This document shows, piece after piece, positions 1-11,456 of a stretch of DNA of 64,000 nucleotides; the first letter of the stretch is position 1; every line of letters starts with the position of its first letter. Origin of the DNA: Branchiostoma floridae (lineage: Eukaryota > Chordata > Leptocardii > Amphioxiformes > Branchiostomatidae); contig NC_049980.1 in the NCBI RefSeq assembly GCF_000003815.2, positions 8,729,431 through 8,793,430 of the forward strand. The letters are read 5' to 3'. The position numbers and the translations under genes are program-made. The notes beneath the pieces were generated by a model. The model saw only the letters and a program-made list of their open reading frames with translations. It had not been told where the DNA came from and did not search any database.

Positions 1-96
1 CAAGGGCACAACGTCGGGGGCACGGCGGCATCGGACTTGGGACCTCTAGATTCCGAGCCGAACGTTCTACCAGTTACGCCACACACGGCGCCACCG
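1..96 (-). mobile_element. SINE group 1 fragment cut by the window edge
   Basis: On the minus strand, TGGCGTAACTGGTAGAACG resembles an A box and GGTCCCAAGTCCGATG a decayed B box. It is followed by GTTGTGCCCTTG, as in the other group-1 bodies. Confidence 0.6.
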
Positions 97-115
97 AGCG
101 ATTTGACAGACGGCT

Positions 116-230
116 CGACGACTTTCATAGAGAAAAGGAATCTTTTCACACACTGTGTGTTTTGTGGTCATACTTTTACACTTGGCACGTTTGACCAATT
201 GCTGACGTCACGAATAATAAGATCGCGGGG
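116..230. repeat. 115-bp direct repeat, copy 1 (family B core) with CRE and CCAAT motifs
   Basis: Nearly identical (about three mismatches) to 358-472, offset 242 bases. It contains GACCAATTG and the full CRE palindrome TGACGTCA at 203-210. Confidence 0.93.
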
Positions 231-357
231 TTGTAATCGACGACTTGTTTTTATTTTTTTATTGGTATACATATAAGACAAGACACAGTGGTAAGTGCAC
301 TCTAGCAAAGCTAATATTAACATTACCACTAGGACATTTGAAAATAAAATAAACAAT

Positions 358-571
358 CGACGACTTTCATAGAGAAAAGGAATCTTTTCACACACTGTGT
401 GTTTTGTGGTCATACTTTTACACTTGGTACGTTTGACCAATTGCTGACGTCACGCATAATAAGATCGCTGGGCTGGCATACTATTGGCATACTATTCGAA
501 CTGTGAAGTCACACAAATCCAATTTAGGTCGCAGCTAGGTAGCAGCGCGATCACCGTCTAGTGAAACGGGG
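358..571. mobile_element. 115-bp direct repeat copy 2, continuing into a family B right end
   Basis: Bases 358-472 repeat copy 1, with TGACGTCA at 445-452. The element continues through AAATCCAATTTAGGTCGCAG to GCGATCACCGTCTAGTG, the family B terminal sequence. The internal duplication suggests a local duplication or nested insertion. Confidence 0.8.
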
Positions 572-2149
572 GCCTTCAGTGATCCTTAGTTAGCTAGCTA
601 CATGTATGGCGAAGAGGTCAGTTTTGTCTGTGTATTATCGAGAAAACCGTGATCATAACCATTGAGGTATCATTTTGATGGACATTTATATACAACTTTC
701 CAATGACATATTCGGTGTGATGCACGCGCACGCTTTACACAAGAGCCACCAAGCGATCCATTTGATCATTACAGTCTAACATGATATTTACACCTACGAA
801 ATTTGCAATCAATGTAGGATAAAATAGCCCTGCCAGGTCGATAACTCAGATTGAAAGAAACGACAATGCTTTCGTAAACAGACTCATTTAATCAGCCTCT
901 AATCTGTCAGACTATAAGCAATTTCTTTTCAATTTGGTGGGTGTGTCTACAACGATCTCTATCAATTTTCACATCGTGGACATCGATCTAATTTCTACTA
1001 CACTAACTACGCTTGTTGAAGGAATGATATGCCCAAAAGCATTTGCTCAAGCGACTGTATATGATTTTGAAAAATCATATCCAGTTGGTTGAGTAACTGC
1101 AATCTAGCATATCTTATTACCTTGATTTCTAATCTTCATTGACGTATGAAGGAAAAATAATATTTTGCTAAGGCCTAGGGGAGTCCGGCTATACTGAGGG
1201 TTTAGTTAGAATGGAAAAATATAAACCTTTCCTTGGACTGACACTCCTGGTCAATTATTTTCTTTTTGCCGAATTCTGTTACCAGTCTCTTCTCGTGATT
1301 TCAACGACTGGTATATATGCCTCTAGCTCCGCGTCACTTTCTATTGACATTCTTCAGAATGATGCATTATGTCCTGTAACTTTGCTTGTCTTCGCTTTGC
1401 TCGGATAGTTTTCTATATGGTTTTCATCGTGGAAAGCTTGAAGTAAATCATGGTTGCTTTGAAAATCCGAGCCATGTATGTTCACACGGTTTCTGATGGA
1501 ACAATATTCCATGTAAATATGAACAAAAGATGACTTCAAGGTCTACACGTATGGCAAAAGACGATGTATGTTGAAGGCATTCTGAAGTTCATAGTAATTG
1601 AATCTACGTGACGTTTCTAAAGCCTAAACACATACGGAAGCGTCCATAACATATCCTTTTGGGGATTGGGGGTGGATTTAGCTAGTAGCGTTTTTATGGA
1701 GGCAGGTTGGCCTTGGGTCGGTTGTTACTGGATTACCCGTACTCAACACGTCACTAGTCCGCACGATGCCCGTCCATCAATGTAAGCAGGGCGTGCTATA
1801 GGCCACGGCCTCTCATTCTCAATCACAGATAACTCATGATACCCCATACAATCTACCTAAGGCCAGCTGTAACCACAGCGCAAGGGGTACTTCAAAACAC
1901 CTTGTTATAGCCAAGGTCCATCCATTGTAGTAACTTTGATATCAGTTTTAACGATCTTGCCAACGGTGTTTCCAGTTGAAAGCGTCATTGAGCAAGAGCT
2001 CTGAACGGTAACGTTTAGCTGCCACAAATCTTCCTCTTTAAATCCTTTTGTGAATAGAGTTATACGTAGGCATGTATGTATTTTATCTTCAACATGCACA
2101 AAGCAGAGTACATGTAGTTGCCTTTCACCAAGAAGATTTGATATGTGGT
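572..2149. other. Non-coding stretch with one repeat tail
   Basis: No gene recognised. Around 1035-1110, TCATATCCAGTTGGTTGAGTA matches the tail downstream of the ribozyme-like core at 19.05 kb. Confidence 0.6.
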
Positions 2150-2345
2150 TAGGTCTTGTCCTATAGGAGAAATAAATAGATTTTTGTACCCTTCCCCAGT
2201 GCCGCAGCAGAAATTTCGGTTTTAATTTTGATATATCGTTTTGTGGGCATGATATGGTCAACATTTAGGATTGATAGATAGCTCTTGTGGTCAGATAGAT
2301 GAGAGACAAATTTGGGCCTTCTAGCAGCTTTTTTGAGAATTGCAG
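2150..2345 (+). mobile_element. Family A fragment
   Basis: CCAGTGCCGCAGCAGAAATT, GATATATCG, GGGCATGATATGGTC, GATAGATAGCTCTTGTGGTC and TTGGGCCTTCTAGCAGC occur in the family order. Confidence 0.7.
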
Positions 2346-4216
2346 GGACATTTGTTCAACTGCGTGAAGGAAGGAAAAACAACCCATTGGTGTGACTTGA
2401 CTGTGACGTGATGACTTCGCACGATGGTAAACCGCGAAAGAACAAGTAACAGTATTGGACATATTAATATCCATTAAAGGATATGGTGAATTTATGGCAT
2501 AACGGGGTCATAACGACAATATCATATATTGGTTCCTGTGCACCTATAACCGGATTGCCCAGTCGCACAGCAGCAGGGAATGTATTTCTTCTGCCGCAGT
2601 AGTAATGATATTTCTATGACATCCTTTCATTGTCGTAATAACGTATCATAAGGCATTAAAACAGCTTTTATATATCTACTAACTTGTAATCAAAGCATGG
2701 AAACGCTATCGACTTGTTGTGCAAAATGCTGTTACCGGTCTTTACGACTTGATAACAGTCAAATTACTGTCACTATCATTGTTTTGTTTTTTCCACAGCA
2801 GTTATTATATGTGTTACGAAAGACGCACCGCAACATTAGTATAAGTTGATGGCTTGGACGAAATTGTAATAAAAGGGGATATCCCCATATAAAGTCTACG
2901 ACACTTGTGTCCATTACTAGATACAGGTGAGTATTACTTCTACATCAAGAGATAAGTATGAAGAACAAAATCTAAGTCTTTCTCCAGACAGTCTGACTCT
3001 GTAGGGCTCGTTACAGTCTCTAGAAAGACCATTTTTCGAGCTCATGATCTGCCACAAAACCTGTCCAGGTGACCCATCACTAGTGGAAAGTTTCATCGAC
3101 TGCCTATGGGTTTGTCAGTGTGCCAGAGGAAAGTAGCTCACCATAAATCATATCAGAGTCTGGGAAAGCAAACTGGAAATAAGATATCCGTCTGAGTGCC
3201 TTCGCGGCTGTTGCCTCTATCGTGCATTACATCATAACTGACATATCTTATCGTACGTTACATAAAGGGACCGGACACTTTACCTTTTACGGTCTCCCCA
3301 GAGTGTAATCTTGCCATTTCTCCGGTGTCCTCTGAATTGCAGGATACGAATGGCTGTGAAGGTCCACCAGACAAGTTCAGTGGCAGTGTTCAACTCCATT
3401 TCACGTCCATGTTTGATCTGCAAGAGCCGATAATTTTTTGAGACTTTGAGACACAATAAGTCATTAAAGAAGGGGGTTGACGGATCGTTATGCCTAAATT
3501 GGTTACATTGACTGTCGTCGTCGATGTAACCAATAGGTCGTTGATATAATAAGATGGCAATTATGCAAATTAGAGGGTATTCTGCATCATTGGTGAGGAT
3601 TTTCTGAAAATAAGTGACGTTTCATAATTGAATTCTCAAACACAGGAAGTGAAGACCTAATTTGCATAAATCAATAAATATATGATACCATACTTGTGGT
3701 CACTTTCCACAGGGATTTCATATATTGACGGCAACTATAGGTGACATAAATTAAGCAAGTAAGCATAATCAATAAGAAAGTCCGGAAATAGAGTTCTTTG
3801 CTGAAATAATACTTTCCTACTTTTGACATGTTCTGTTATTTGAGCAGAGAGGATGATTAATTGATATAACTTAGACAAACGAGAACCGTGCTTAATCAAA
3901 TAGAAAACACCAGAATACGTCAGTTGTAAATGTTAGCATCATTTTGAAAAGGTATGAGGTCTCGGAACTCTTGTTAGTATAGTAATCATGCTACTCCGTT
4001 TATGTCATATCAACGCCGTTCCTTTGATGAGAGAGAGGACATTCATCACGTAGCACCTTCGGTCGGCCGGTAACCAAAGGCCAACTGCAGCACATTTATC
4101 ATAATCAGTATCACATCCTATTATCCTGTCGGTAATATAAGGCCCTCCATCCACTATAGACGGCGTTCTCTGAATGATCATACAGCGACCAAAATTTCAT
4201 TCGTGTAATCCCTGAT
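2346..4216. other. Non-coding stretch with short dispersed repeats
   Basis: Bases 2813-2890 (TTACGAAAGACGCACCGC, then AACATTAGT) recur at 7556-7630. Bases 3550-3690 carry ATTATGCAAATTAGAGG and CCTAATTTGCATAAAT, like the array at 51.8-52.2 kb. No gene is seen. Confidence 0.6.
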
Positions 4217-4525
4217 TACCTCCTTAGAATTTCATGGAGGTTATATTTTCCCTAGTGTTTGTGTGTCTGTGTGTCTGTGCACAAGATAATTCAAGAACGG
4301 CTGGGTGGATTGGTTTCATACTTGGTGTGTTGGTATGGTGTGAGGAAAGCTGGAAACGAATAGATTTTGGGCCCCCGAGCGGCTTCCCTTGGTACTGCAG
4401 CGCAACTTCCGGTTTTGCTATCTAGTGTTATGAACAAGCCATGGTCACGAAATTTGGGTATGGTATTAGATAGCTTTTGTGCTCAGGAACAAGTGACATA
4501 AGTTTGGGCTCCTTAGATTGAAACC
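4217..4525 (+). mobile_element. Family A copy with its left end
   Basis: Begins with the small inverted repeat ACCTCCTTAGAATTTCATGG-AGGT, then GTGTTTGTGTGTCTGTGTG. The module TTGGGCCCCCGAGCGGC, TACTGCAGCGCAACTTCCGG, GATAGC, TTGTGCTCAGGAAC follows. Confidence 0.8.
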
Positions 4526-4544
4526 TATGATTTAAAAGACAACC

Positions 4545-4757
4545 AAACGCACAAAGCGTCGCTGCGAACTAAACTTTGTCAGATCACTCTACGAATTTTA
4601 CAGATGATAAAAACGAATCTTTCTACACATTGTGTGTTTTGTTGACTTTTCAGTCATACTTTAACATCTAGCATATTTCAAATTTTGAAATCAATGGTTG
4701 CGCAAATCCAATTCAGGTCGCAGCGAGAACGCAGCGCGGTCACCGTCTAGTGGAATG
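4545..4757. mobile_element. Family B copy
   Basis: Core CACATTGTGTGTTTTGTTGA and right end AATTCAGGTCGCAGCGAG, then GCGGTCACCGTCTAGTGG. The left end is decayed. Confidence 0.7.
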
Positions 4758-6005
4758 GAAATTTGTAAAGACTGTATATCTAAAGCAGTGGAAGTGTCCA
4801 TTCAACCAAACCGAATCACTTTGTTTGGAGAAGCCACAAAGACATTTCCCAACTTCCCTACGTTCACAGATGGACAGAAAACCACTTTCCTCTTAAAATC
4901 GTAGAACCCACAAATTATAGAAAAAGGTGGGGCTTTTCGTCTTCCAACCCGTTTAGAAATATTCAACACTATGATTCGAGTAGACTCTTCTTCTTCTTCT
5001 TCTTACAATACTAGACAAAACCCCGCGTGGGGCATGATGTCTAGGACATACTTATGATTAGAGGCCTAACCCAAGTGTGGCCGGTGGTGGTGGTGCGAGC
5101 CGTCAACAAAATTAAAAAAAAAGTGGTGCATAAATAAACGAACAACGTGACTCTTGTTATAGTAATGTTCATTGTCACATGTTCAATGCGCCTGTTTTTA
5201 TGCACTGTTTTCTGTATTGTTTTATGTTCTTGTGTGAATAAATAAACAAACAAATAAACAAACAAACAAACATGTATCTCTCCTACGTTTCTACCATGTT
5301 TAGCCACCGGGCCTGAACTTGCAACCAAAAACTTTCCTTATGTGATTAATTCATACTTTGATTTAGCACTATATATAAGGCATAAAGCCGTGGATGACAT
5401 GACTAAGTCATTTATAAAATGTGCGAAACACAGTACTTGTGCCATACTGTATATTTCACTGCAGTCATATATGAAGCATAACATGTATTCTTTGAGACAT
5501 TAAGTACATACATAGCGGGGAATCTATTGTACAGATTAAAAGGTTGATTTATGCAATGTGAAATGCTTGTCGTAATGTTACAGATTACATTAACTAACGA
5601 TTCTTTACCCATTATGCCTGTGCATGTGTGTTATGGTTTATCACAAAGACTTTGGAAATGTCACCACTCGGAAAGTTAATGATTCTGTCAGGACGTTTTG
5701 CACGCTTGTTCAATTTGTACTCGCTGAAGGTTTGTTCATAACATACGTTTATAGATTCTTGTCATACCCGTTTGGGGATGGGGGCGTCAATGACATACAT
5801 TACAAGGTACAAAACAACTTTGGGGGTTGAAAGCAACTGACTTAACCCTTCCGAAAATAGTTTTTTTTAAAACACCACTACTTGTTTCAGTATCACAACT
5901 ACGAAGATGAATTGATTACGATTCATTTTCAAGATACCAGAGGACTTAAGAGACTTATGAAACAAAAGTCCCTTTTTTTCAGAAAAGCACTTCAATGTGA
6001 AGTCT
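4758..6005. other. Non-coding stretch with simple repeats
   Basis: Contains (TTC)n at 4985-5006 and a (AAATAAAC)-like tract at 5236-5272. A diverged piece of the 6.0-kb minisatellite unit appears at 5905-5960. No gene recognised. Confidence 0.6.
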
Positions 6006-6517
6006 GCGAGGATGAAACGTAACAAATTAATTTCATTTAAAAAAAAAACACCAGAGAACTTAAGAGACTATCCCCTTAACAACTAAACCCGCGTGTCCGG
6101 AAACTGTAGTTGTCTTGCGGCAGACATGTTTTTTTGCTCTTCATGAGGCATTTCTAATCCGATGTCTGGAATTTTTTGCCAGTCCACGAGGATGAACCAA
6201 AACAAACTAAGTTCATCTAAAAAGCACCAGAGAACTTAAGAGACTGTCCCCTTAACAACTAAACCCGCATGTCCGGAAACTGTAGTTGTCCTACGGCAGA
6301 CATGTTTGTGGGTTCTTCATGGGGCGTTTCTAATCCGACGTCTGGATTTTTTTTGCCAGTCCACGAGGATGAACCAAAACAAACTACTTTCATTAATAAA
6401 ACACAAGAGAACTTAGGAGACAGTCCCTTTAACAACATGTCCGGAAATTGTATGTAGTTGTCCTACGGCAGACATGTTTGTGGGTTCTTCATGAGGCGTT
6501 TCTAATCCGATGTCTGG
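6006..6517 (+). repeat. Minisatellite of about 178 bp, nearly three copies
   Basis: GAGGATGA recurs at 6008, 6188 and 6365. Each unit runs AAC-A-AA..TT-CAT, CACCAGAGAACTTAAGAGAC, TGTCCGGAAACTGTAGTTGT, CGGCAGACATGTTT, TCTTCATG-GGC and CCGA-GTCTGG. The third copy has a deletion and ends at GTCTGGCAG. Confidence 0.93.
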
Positions 6518-6924
6518 CAGGGCGACAGCGACCGAAATGTCACCGTGGCGCTGTGTGCTGAGGCGACAAATTAGGGTTACCGGAGGTCAGAATCATGGGA
6601 ACGCACTACAGGGTAGACGAAAGATAATCTGTATATGTGTGATAATATCGAAGTTTTTAAAGCATATTATCCTCTTAAGGAATTTGTAAAATTGATTTCG
6701 TTATCTTTCCATGGAATGCGTCATCATTAGTTGTATACAGGAGTTCGTCAATTAGAGACTTTGCGGCGTATGGTCGCAACGAAAATGCTCTCGTGTAAAA
6801 GTTTTTTTTTAGTTGAAAGGTACCGAACATGGTCTAACAGAATGTAATTATACAAGGTATAGACATTGAAACACATTAGACGTAGCAGTGGACTCTGAAG
6901 TATTAAAATCATTCTGTCCGTTTG
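6518..6924. other. Non-coding, nothing recognised
   Basis: Mixed composition. GC-richer just after the minisatellite, AT-rich later. Confidence 0.6.
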
Positions 6925-7030
6925 CATGCAGATTTAAGAAATATCCTCACTTCACCCAGGTGTAAAAATGGGTACTTGACTTCGGTCGGGGAGGTAAAAG
7001 AGAAGACTACCTTTACCTTCTGTCTGTACT
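6925..7030 (+). mobile_element. SINE group 1 tail fragment
   Basis: CCTCACTTCACCCAGGTGTA, AAAATGGGTACTTGACTTCGG, then GGGGAGG. The tRNA-like head is not present upstream. Confidence 0.6.
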
Positions 7031-8020
7031 GTGTATATGGCACTATTAAATAGTATAAGTCACTCACATGAATGCAGTGCCACATTGTCATCGTCTGTAC
7101 AAAATAAAGAATAAAAAAGTGTCGAAACTTTTCACCGTCAGCGCTTCGTTGCCATTCACATTGGACAACTAGAGTCAACGTTCGTCTTAATGTGATTCTC
7201 AAGTTCTTGTTCACAAACCGCCCGAGATTCAAGAGAGGGCAGAACATCTACAAACAAACGGCCTTCTAACGAAGTTCCCCACAAGTACCATCCACATTTC
7301 ACGTGTTTTCCTTCGTGGCCGCACAAGGAGCGGTAAGATGTACTTCAGAAACGGTGAGAGAGAAGGAAATGTAAATCTTAGCAGAGTTGCTGTGAAACGG
7401 TTCACACATGAGCCGCGAACATTAAAGTTGTCTTTGGTGGAAAGACATACGCATTCCTGCACGTGAGCTCGTCGCCGGCCCTTGCGACTTCACATGAAGA
7501 AAATGACATGCAACATCACTGCTTTCTTTATTTCTAATGGCACCTATTACATTTTACGAAAGATGTACCGCAACATTAGTGTTGCTTGGTAGCTTGGAAG
7601 AAATTGGAACCACGGGTGGGATACCACCACCTAGAAGCGGTTGTACTGTGTCGCCTGAGAAGACAATGTAGAATTCTAATAACAGCCGAAAAAAAAAAGA
7701 CATTTCAGTCCCCAGAACTATAGTTGAAGCCAGCTAGCCAGACCCTCTGACAGATTAAGTCAGATTGCTCCCTTCACCCGTGTAAGGTGGTTTGGTCCTG
7801 TTCCAAAATCCAGTAAAAATGTTGTCGTTGATTAGCAAATTGTCAGACAAGAAATTCCCGTTTTTGTGACTTTTTCGTACCTGAAATTTGACCTTTTTCA
7901 CTTTTCACTGATAACGAGCCTCGGTATTTGTTACTGCGATTTCGTAGCTATTCGTGCCTTTGAATTTAATCACAACTCAAAATCGCTCTTCACGCACCGC
8001 TCTGCAAGTTCACTACCGCG
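7031..8020. other. Non-coding stretch
   Basis: The only repeat relation seen is 7556-7630 with 2813-2890. No gene recognised. Confidence 0.6.
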
Positions 8021-8220
8021 TACTGTAAATGCATTTAAGTTCGCAGGGATTTCATTTCGCGTTAGCGGGAAAGGACTGTTCGCGGTGGTTTTAAGTTCGC
8101 GGTAGCACCATGCACTTTAGACTCTTACTGCCATGAAAAAATGTTCGCGGTGGTTTTAAATTCGCGGTAAATTTGCAACGCGAACATAAAACCGGCGGGG
8201 AAATTTCTGCATTTACAGTA
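8021..8220. mobile_element. Family G foldback element, 200 bp
   Basis: Ends TACTGTAAATGCA and TGCATTTACAGTA are perfect inverted repeats. Internal TTCGCGGTGGTTTTAA motifs repeat in both orientations. A TA at each edge suggests a TA target duplication, as for Tc1/mariner-like MITEs. Another copy lies at 39.52-39.71 kb. Confidence 0.88.
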
Positions 8221-9515
8221 TGTTGCCAAACACGCACTGGCATGTCAAAAGAGCGAACAGTTTGATCACGTAGCTTCCCTTCAATCTATTGTAGAGTCAT
8301 TACATCGCGGTTTCCAGGTGACAACAATCATGGTTCAAGCGCCTCAGGTCAGCGAAATATCGTGCGTAATTCCTGCAATTACCGGAAAATTGACAATAAA
8401 TTACCGCCATGCTGGTCGGTACACCGTTCAATCAAATGGTAACGGACGTCAAGTAAAATGCTGATATTACAAAACTTGACGCGTGCATACGTCTGAGTAA
8501 TATACGTGTGATCGTCGCACCAACAATTGGCGTTGACTAATTCCGCAAGGACCCCTAGGCCGCAGTGTAAATCGCTTGTTACATTTTTTTATGCGGTACT
8601 TATGATTCTGTTAAGATCGATTGATCAAAACTAATCCAAGCATAAGCGGTTTTCGTGGAACTGCAGGAAGTGTTCGGGGAAGGCGCCATTTTGTTAAATG
8701 TGAAATGTCATCTGTTTCGAAGAAAACTTTCAATCAGACTTCAGGTAATCATGGGATCGGGCAGGATATGAGACTTGAGGGAAGTTACAAATTGTTCGAA
8801 TCGCACACCGAGCACACTACACATGTTGTCTAGCAAAAGGTTACCACAAGATTTCGTGTGTCATTTCCATGACACACGAGTCAGGGGTAGGAGGAACCAC
8901 TTGCATCCTTGGTCGGAAGTCCTGCTAGGAGACGGATACTCCAAATAATAAACCTGCATCTGCTGGGGCTGTCTTACGTGGCATGCAGTTCTGTCCCTGT
9001 AGGGCTTAGTGCGCCAGTAGACGAGTGGGTGGAGAAGGAAGTGCACACCCCTCCTTCACCTTCGCCTAACCATCCTTGTCTGCCTACCATTCAAATCAAA
9101 TCAAATCAAGTCAAGTCAATCTTTATTGCGCAACAATTGTACGGGTACAATGTATGGAAAGTTCGCGGGTGTAATACATGTACAGAACATCAAAACTAAT
9201 ATCTACGTGGTTGCTTATACATAACAATGGTAAGAGGGTTCTATGTAACAAATGACTAGTCGCTATGCTACTTTAGCTGAGCGGATTAATTCATGGGAAA
9301 CAGGTATTACTAGAACATAGTGATACCATTGATCTTCGGATACGAAGAAACAACCAACCAAACAAACAAAACCACAAGATTTCCCGCTTTCTGTTTGCGC
9401 CATTCTGAAGTTCACACCCGATCAAAAAGTTCAACAGATGATCAGGAGCCGATCAAAAAAGGAGACAAAGTTATGGATCAACTAAACTTTAACTTTAACT
9501 TAAAAGAAGGAGACA
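8221..9515. other. Non-coding stretch with a retroelement-tail-like segment
   Basis: At 9090-9150 an (ATCAA)n run precedes GTCAATCTTTATTGCGCAAC, which resembles the 3' end of non-LTR elements. No reverse transcriptase frame is present. Confidence 0.5.
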
Positions 9516-10516
9516 TACGAGGGGTGATCAATATGTTCTCGGCCTAACCCAGAAATAATAAGCACAACTCAAATTTTGAGGCACAACTTTATAGTATGAA
9601 GCCTTTTATCAATATCCTCCAAATTACAAATCATTGGAGTCATTACTTTCCAGGCATTCGTTTTATGCAAATTAGAAGGTAAGTGGCGAGAAAAAAGTGG
9701 TGTGAATTGTGATCAGACATGTGTGGGTCGAGTTCCCCATGCCGTAAATTAACAAAAGACATTGTCAAAATGTTTGATAATCATTCTCCTCCTATTTCAA
9801 GCAAAAAGAATTGGGTGTCTGACTTCCAGCAGCGCAAGTTCGATCGCACACCTCAGGTCAGGTCAACTGTCCCATTTTTTCCGTTCTCCCTTACCTAACA
9901 TTACTGGGTGTCGCCTGCAAAGTAATGATCACAATAATTTGAATTTTGGTACAGATTTATATAAGACGTTATACTTGACATCTATGCTTCGAAATCTGAG
10001 CTGTGACTTTACCGAGAAAAAATAAGCACAGCTCAGATTTCGAAGCATAGATGTCAAGTATAAAGTCTTATACAAATATGTACCAAAATTCAAATTAGTG
10101 TGATCATTACTTTGCAGGCGACACCCAGTAACGTTAGGTGAGGGAGAAGGAAAAAAACGTGGACAATTGACCTGACCTGAGTGTGTGGGTCAATTTGCGC
10201 TGCTGGAAGTTAGAAACCCAATTCTTTTTGCTTGAAATAGGAAGAGAATCATTATCAAACATTTTGACAACGTCTTTTGTTAATTTATGGCATGGGAAAC
10301 TAGACCCACACATGTCTGATCACAATTCACACAACTTTTTTCTCGCCACTTACCTTCTAATTTAGGAAAAACGAATGCCTGGAAAGTAATGACTCCAATG
10401 ATTTGAAATTTGGAGGATATTGATAAAAGACTTCATACTATGAAGTTGTGCCTGAAAATCTGAGTTGTGCTTGTTATTTCTTGGTGAGGCAAAGAACTTA
10501 TTGAACCCCCCTCGTA
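9516..10516. repeat. About 1-kb imperfect palindrome made of two inverted 490-bp arms
   Basis: Arms are 9516-10005 and 10027-10516 with a 21-base spacer. Inner parts are nearly identical (CTTGACATCTATGCTTCG at 9974 against its complement near 10041). Outer ends diverge more (TACGAGGGGTGATCAA against TTGAACCCCCCTCGTA). Within each arm the two ends are themselves related inverted repeats (AGCACAGCTCAGATTT and AGCACAACTCAGATTT), so each arm looks like one TIR element. No protein frame is seen. Confidence 0.93.
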
Positions 10517-11369
10517 ACATAACATACACTGAAAAATAGGTAGGTAAAGGTAGCCCCATAGCCTTTTTAATGCCGGGGGTCTAGGGCATGGTATTGGAAG
10601 ACGGAGCCCAACCCTCTCTCACTGACCTATTCGCACCTATAAGCGGTCAAACTTGGTCTACATAAAACGGAGCCTGTTGTCTATTACATGTGTATACACA
10701 AAAGTGTTGTAAGATTAAACCCTACCTACCTAATCATCTTCGCTCCCTTTGGTGGAGCATAAGGCACTGACCAGCTTCCTCCAGTCCATCTAAAGATTAA
10801 ACTCTACGGAAAGAATAATAATTGAGAATTGCTGTTGCTCCAAGCAATAAAACAAATGATTAAAACGCAGACGAAGACTGCCTCACGAAAGTTATTACAT
10901 GGCCGGCCCGAGGCCTGCACAATCTCAATACAAATCATACTTTTACTTATTACGCAATATCTATAATTATATTATTAACAATCTATTTTGTGCACATGTG
11001 GTGCTGCTTCGGGGCAAATGGCGAGACACTGGATAAAAGTTCACCCCATGAAGTATTGCACAATTGAGTTATTGACATATGGATTGACTTCCTTGCATCA
11101 AAATGCCATCGGTAGGAAATATAATGCCATTCCAAATTGAAAATTATTAATCAATAAATCAGCAATAGAAAGGTATTATTTGGAATAGGTATTATGTTGT
11201 CAAGTCGTTTTGACAATTTCATAATTGCTCGTCGCACAGCTTGGCTCTTTTATAAGTCACCCATTCTTTCTTATGGCATATCTGATCTATTGCAGCCGAG
11301 ATTTTGGTTATTGGGCTATTTGATCAGCCATGTTGCATGAGGAATAAGTTGGATTTCGCTTGGGACAAT
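10517..11369. other. Non-coding stretch
   Basis: Bases 10680-10790 (CCTACCTACCTAATCATC, then TTTGGTGGAGCATAAGGCAC) have a retroelement 3'-end look but no partner in the window. No gene. Confidence 0.5.
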
Positions 11370-11420
11370 TTGTTTGTGTGTGTGTGCGCGCGCGCTCTCG
11401 CGCGTGTGTGTGTGCGTGTG

Positions 11421-11452
<32 letters not shown>

Positions 11453-11456
11453 CACA
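11370..11456. repeat. (TG)n/(CG)n microsatellite
   Basis: Alternating TG with CGCGCGCG blocks. Confidence 0.97.
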
